From: Propionibacteriaceae bacterium
GTDB lineage: Bacteria > Actinomycetota > Actinomycetes > Propionibacteriales > Propionibacteriaceae
NCBI GenBank assembly: GCA_024636075.1
Contig: JAGXHS010000167.1
Span: forward strand, 1 to 5,624
Reading direction: 5' to 3'
Length of the DNA: 5,624 nt
The notes beneath the pieces are model-generated. The model searched no databases. It saw only the letters and a program-made list of their open reading frames with translations, and was not told where the DNA came from. Position 1 is the first letter of the stretch; each line of letters starts with the position of its first letter. Made by a program: the position numbers and the translations under genes. Below, one piece after another: positions 4,442 through 5,624 of the stretch.

Positions 4442-5624
4442 GCGGTTTCGGTGGTGGCGGCGGTCCGATGGTGGGCCGTCTGGCACGGTCGAATCCTGAG
4501 ACCAAGGGGCATCAACTCGCCCCCGGAGTGCTGCGTCGCACGTTGAGCTATGGGCTGGCCTATCGGGGGATGCTCATCGTCTTCACGATCTGCATCGTGG
4601 CATCGGCGGCGCTCGGCGTCGCCACGCCACTGTTGTTCAAGGTCATCATCGACAACGGTGTGCTCGCCGGCGATCGGCAGGTGGTGATTCGCACCGCCCT
4701 GATCGTGGCTGGCATCGCGGTGCTGCTGGCGGTCGTGACGGTCGTCCAACGGTGGTGTTCCGCCCGGATCGGGGAAGGTCTGATCGCAGACCTGCGGTCC
4801 CAGGTGTACGACCACGTGCTGTCGATGCCGTTGGCCTTCTTCTCGCGCAGCAACACGGGTCGGCTCGTGTCCCGGCTCCAGTCAGATGTCATCGGTGCGC
4901 AACAGGCGTTCACCTCAACGCTGTCCAACGTGCTGTCCAGCATCATCTCCGCCGTGCTGATCGTCGGCGCCATGGGTGCCCTCAGTTGGCGGTTGACGCT
5001 TGCGTCGCTGGTGATGCTGCCGATCTTCATGATCCCGGCTCGGATCGTGGGCAACCGGTTGGCCACGTTGACCCGTGACGCGATGAACCTGAACGCCGAC
5101 ATGGCCAACAGCATGACTGAACGGTTCAGCGTCTCCGGTGCCTTGTTGGTGAAGCTCTTCGGCCGACCGCAGCAGGAGCACGAATACTTCGCTGGCAAGG
5201 CGCAGGCCGTCGCCGAGATGGGCGTGCGGCGTGCGATGGTCGGACGGTTCTTCATGACCTCGCTCACCCTGGTGGCGGCCCTGGCCACTGCTCTGGTGTA
5301 CGGTGCCGGTGGCCTGATGGCCATCGAGGGGTCCCTCACCGTCGGCACACTGACCGCCCTGGCCGGTCTGCTTGCCCAGCTGTACGGGCCGCTGATGAAC
5401 CTCAGCAATGTCCGTATCGACGTGATGAGTGCGCTGGTGAGCTTCGAGCGGGTCTTCGAAGTCCTCGATCTCGAGCCGGCGATCCGTGATGCCCCCGACG
5501 TCCGCCGGGCGAGCGGTGTGGGCAGCGTCGAGTTCCGCGAGGTGCACTTCACCTACCCGGACGCCGGTGACTCGTTGGCTTCCCTGGAACCGGCTGCGGC
5601 AGCCGGTGAATCCCCTGGTGAGCC
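4438..5624 (+). CDS. ABC exporter half-transporter, permease-ATPase fusion (partial, 5' 395 codons)
   Basis: The reading frame stays open to the right edge, giving 395 codons of a protein whose family is about 600-650 aa. A Gly-rich N-terminus (SGFGGGGG) is followed by six membrane helices at about 45-66, 86-104, 162-180, 187-203, 271-290 and 302-323, the type I ABC exporter fold. Typical intervening motifs are IGEGLIADLRSQVYDHVLSM, FFSRSNTGRLVSRL, and the coupling-helix region SGALLVKLFGR. The NBD starts near 364 (VEFREVHFTYPD) and the window ends before Walker A. The segment after YPD (residues about 376-395, DSLASLEPAAAAG) fits an insertion I recall in this actinobacterial exporter subfamily. 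These proteins dimerise and export lipids, peptides or drugs; the cargo is unknown. GTG 4438 is the first start after the in-frame stop 4414-4416 and preserves the Gly-rich start; GAGGA at 4429-4433 is a closely spaced ribosome site. An internal ATG at 4468 is less likely. The LTA-synthase-like neighbour hints at, but does not prove, an envelope substrate. Confidence 0.94.
   Translation, partial: MSGFGGGGGPMVGRLARSNPETKGHQLAPGVLRRTLSYGLAYRGMLIVFTICIVASAALGVATPLLFKVIIDNGVLAGDRQVVIRTALIVAGIAVLLAVVTVVQRWCSARIGEGLIADLRSQVYDHVLSMPLAFFSRSNTGRLVSRLQSDVIGAQQAFTSTLSNVLSSIISAVLIVGAMGALSWRLTLASLVMLPIFMIPARIVGNRLATLTRDAMNLNADMANSMTERFSVSGALLVKLFGRPQQEHEYFAGKAQAVAEMGVRRAMVGRFFMTSLTLVAALATALVYGAGGLMAIEGSLTVGTLTALAGLLAQLYGPLMNLSNVRIDVMSALVSFERVFEVLDLEPAIRDAPDVRRASGVGSVEFREVHFTYPDAGDSLASLEPAAAAGESPGE
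5589..5607. repeat. Perfect inverted repeat inside the exporter gene
   Basis: ACCGGCTG (5589-5596), CGG, CAGCCGGT (5600-5607): 8-bp arms with a 3-nt loop, very GC-rich. It encodes the P-A-A-A-A-G stretch of the NBD insertion. It may simply follow from Ala/Pro/Gly codons at high GC. Confidence 0.5.

Noticed and set aside
4560..5552. 330-codon minus-strand open frame opposite the exporter.
   Set aside because: The plus strand encodes a clear ABC exporter throughout; the antisense translation is Ser/Arg/Thr-rich and lacks any motif.

Overview
The window is GC-rich, with dense, short-gapped genes, GTG start codons and protein types that read as an actinobacterium (Actinomycetota). From remembered family resemblance I lean towards the Propionibacteriales or a relative, but this is only an impression. 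No RNA genes, CRISPR arrays, insertion sequences or integrase sites are visible.

Layout: (1) the first 47 codons of a minus-strand NAD(P)-binding Rossmann protein (epimerase-like) run off the left edge. (2) A 140-bp divergent spacer follows. (3) Four plus-strand genes come next: a 142-aa four-helix membrane protein of unknown function, a 532-aa ABC-F ATPase with two nucleotide-binding domains (a ribosome-associated type, not a transporter), a 647-aa membrane-anchored phosphatase/sulfatase-fold transferase of the lipoteichoic acid (LTA) synthase type, and the first 395 codons of an ABC exporter half-transporter (membrane domain fused to a nucleotide-binding domain) that runs off the right edge.

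The plus-strand genes are closely spaced (47, 45 and 90 bp gaps) but need not be one operon. The ABC-F gene and the LTA-synthase-like gene each have a good -10 hexamer ending 6-7 nt before the start codon and no well-placed Shine-Dalgarno sequence. That is the layout of leaderless transcripts, which are common in actinobacteria, so each probably has its own promoter. The ABC exporter has no convincing promoter of its own and may be read through from the LTA-synthase-like gene. Its 90-bp leader is unusual: a purine-rich tract with a 19-bp imperfect tandem repeat, a 12-codon mini-ORF that overlaps the exporter start as GTGA, and a perfect hairpin abutting the start codon and covering the ribosome binding site.

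Three genes encode envelope proteins (small membrane protein, LTA-synthase-like enzyme, exporter), but nothing in the sequence proves a shared pathway. I see no clear new multi-gene system. The most notable points are the paired leaderless promoters, the structured exporter leader, and an LtaS-like enzyme that keeps the metal/nucleophile residues and a possible signal-peptidase site but appears to lack one substrate-pocket tryptophan.
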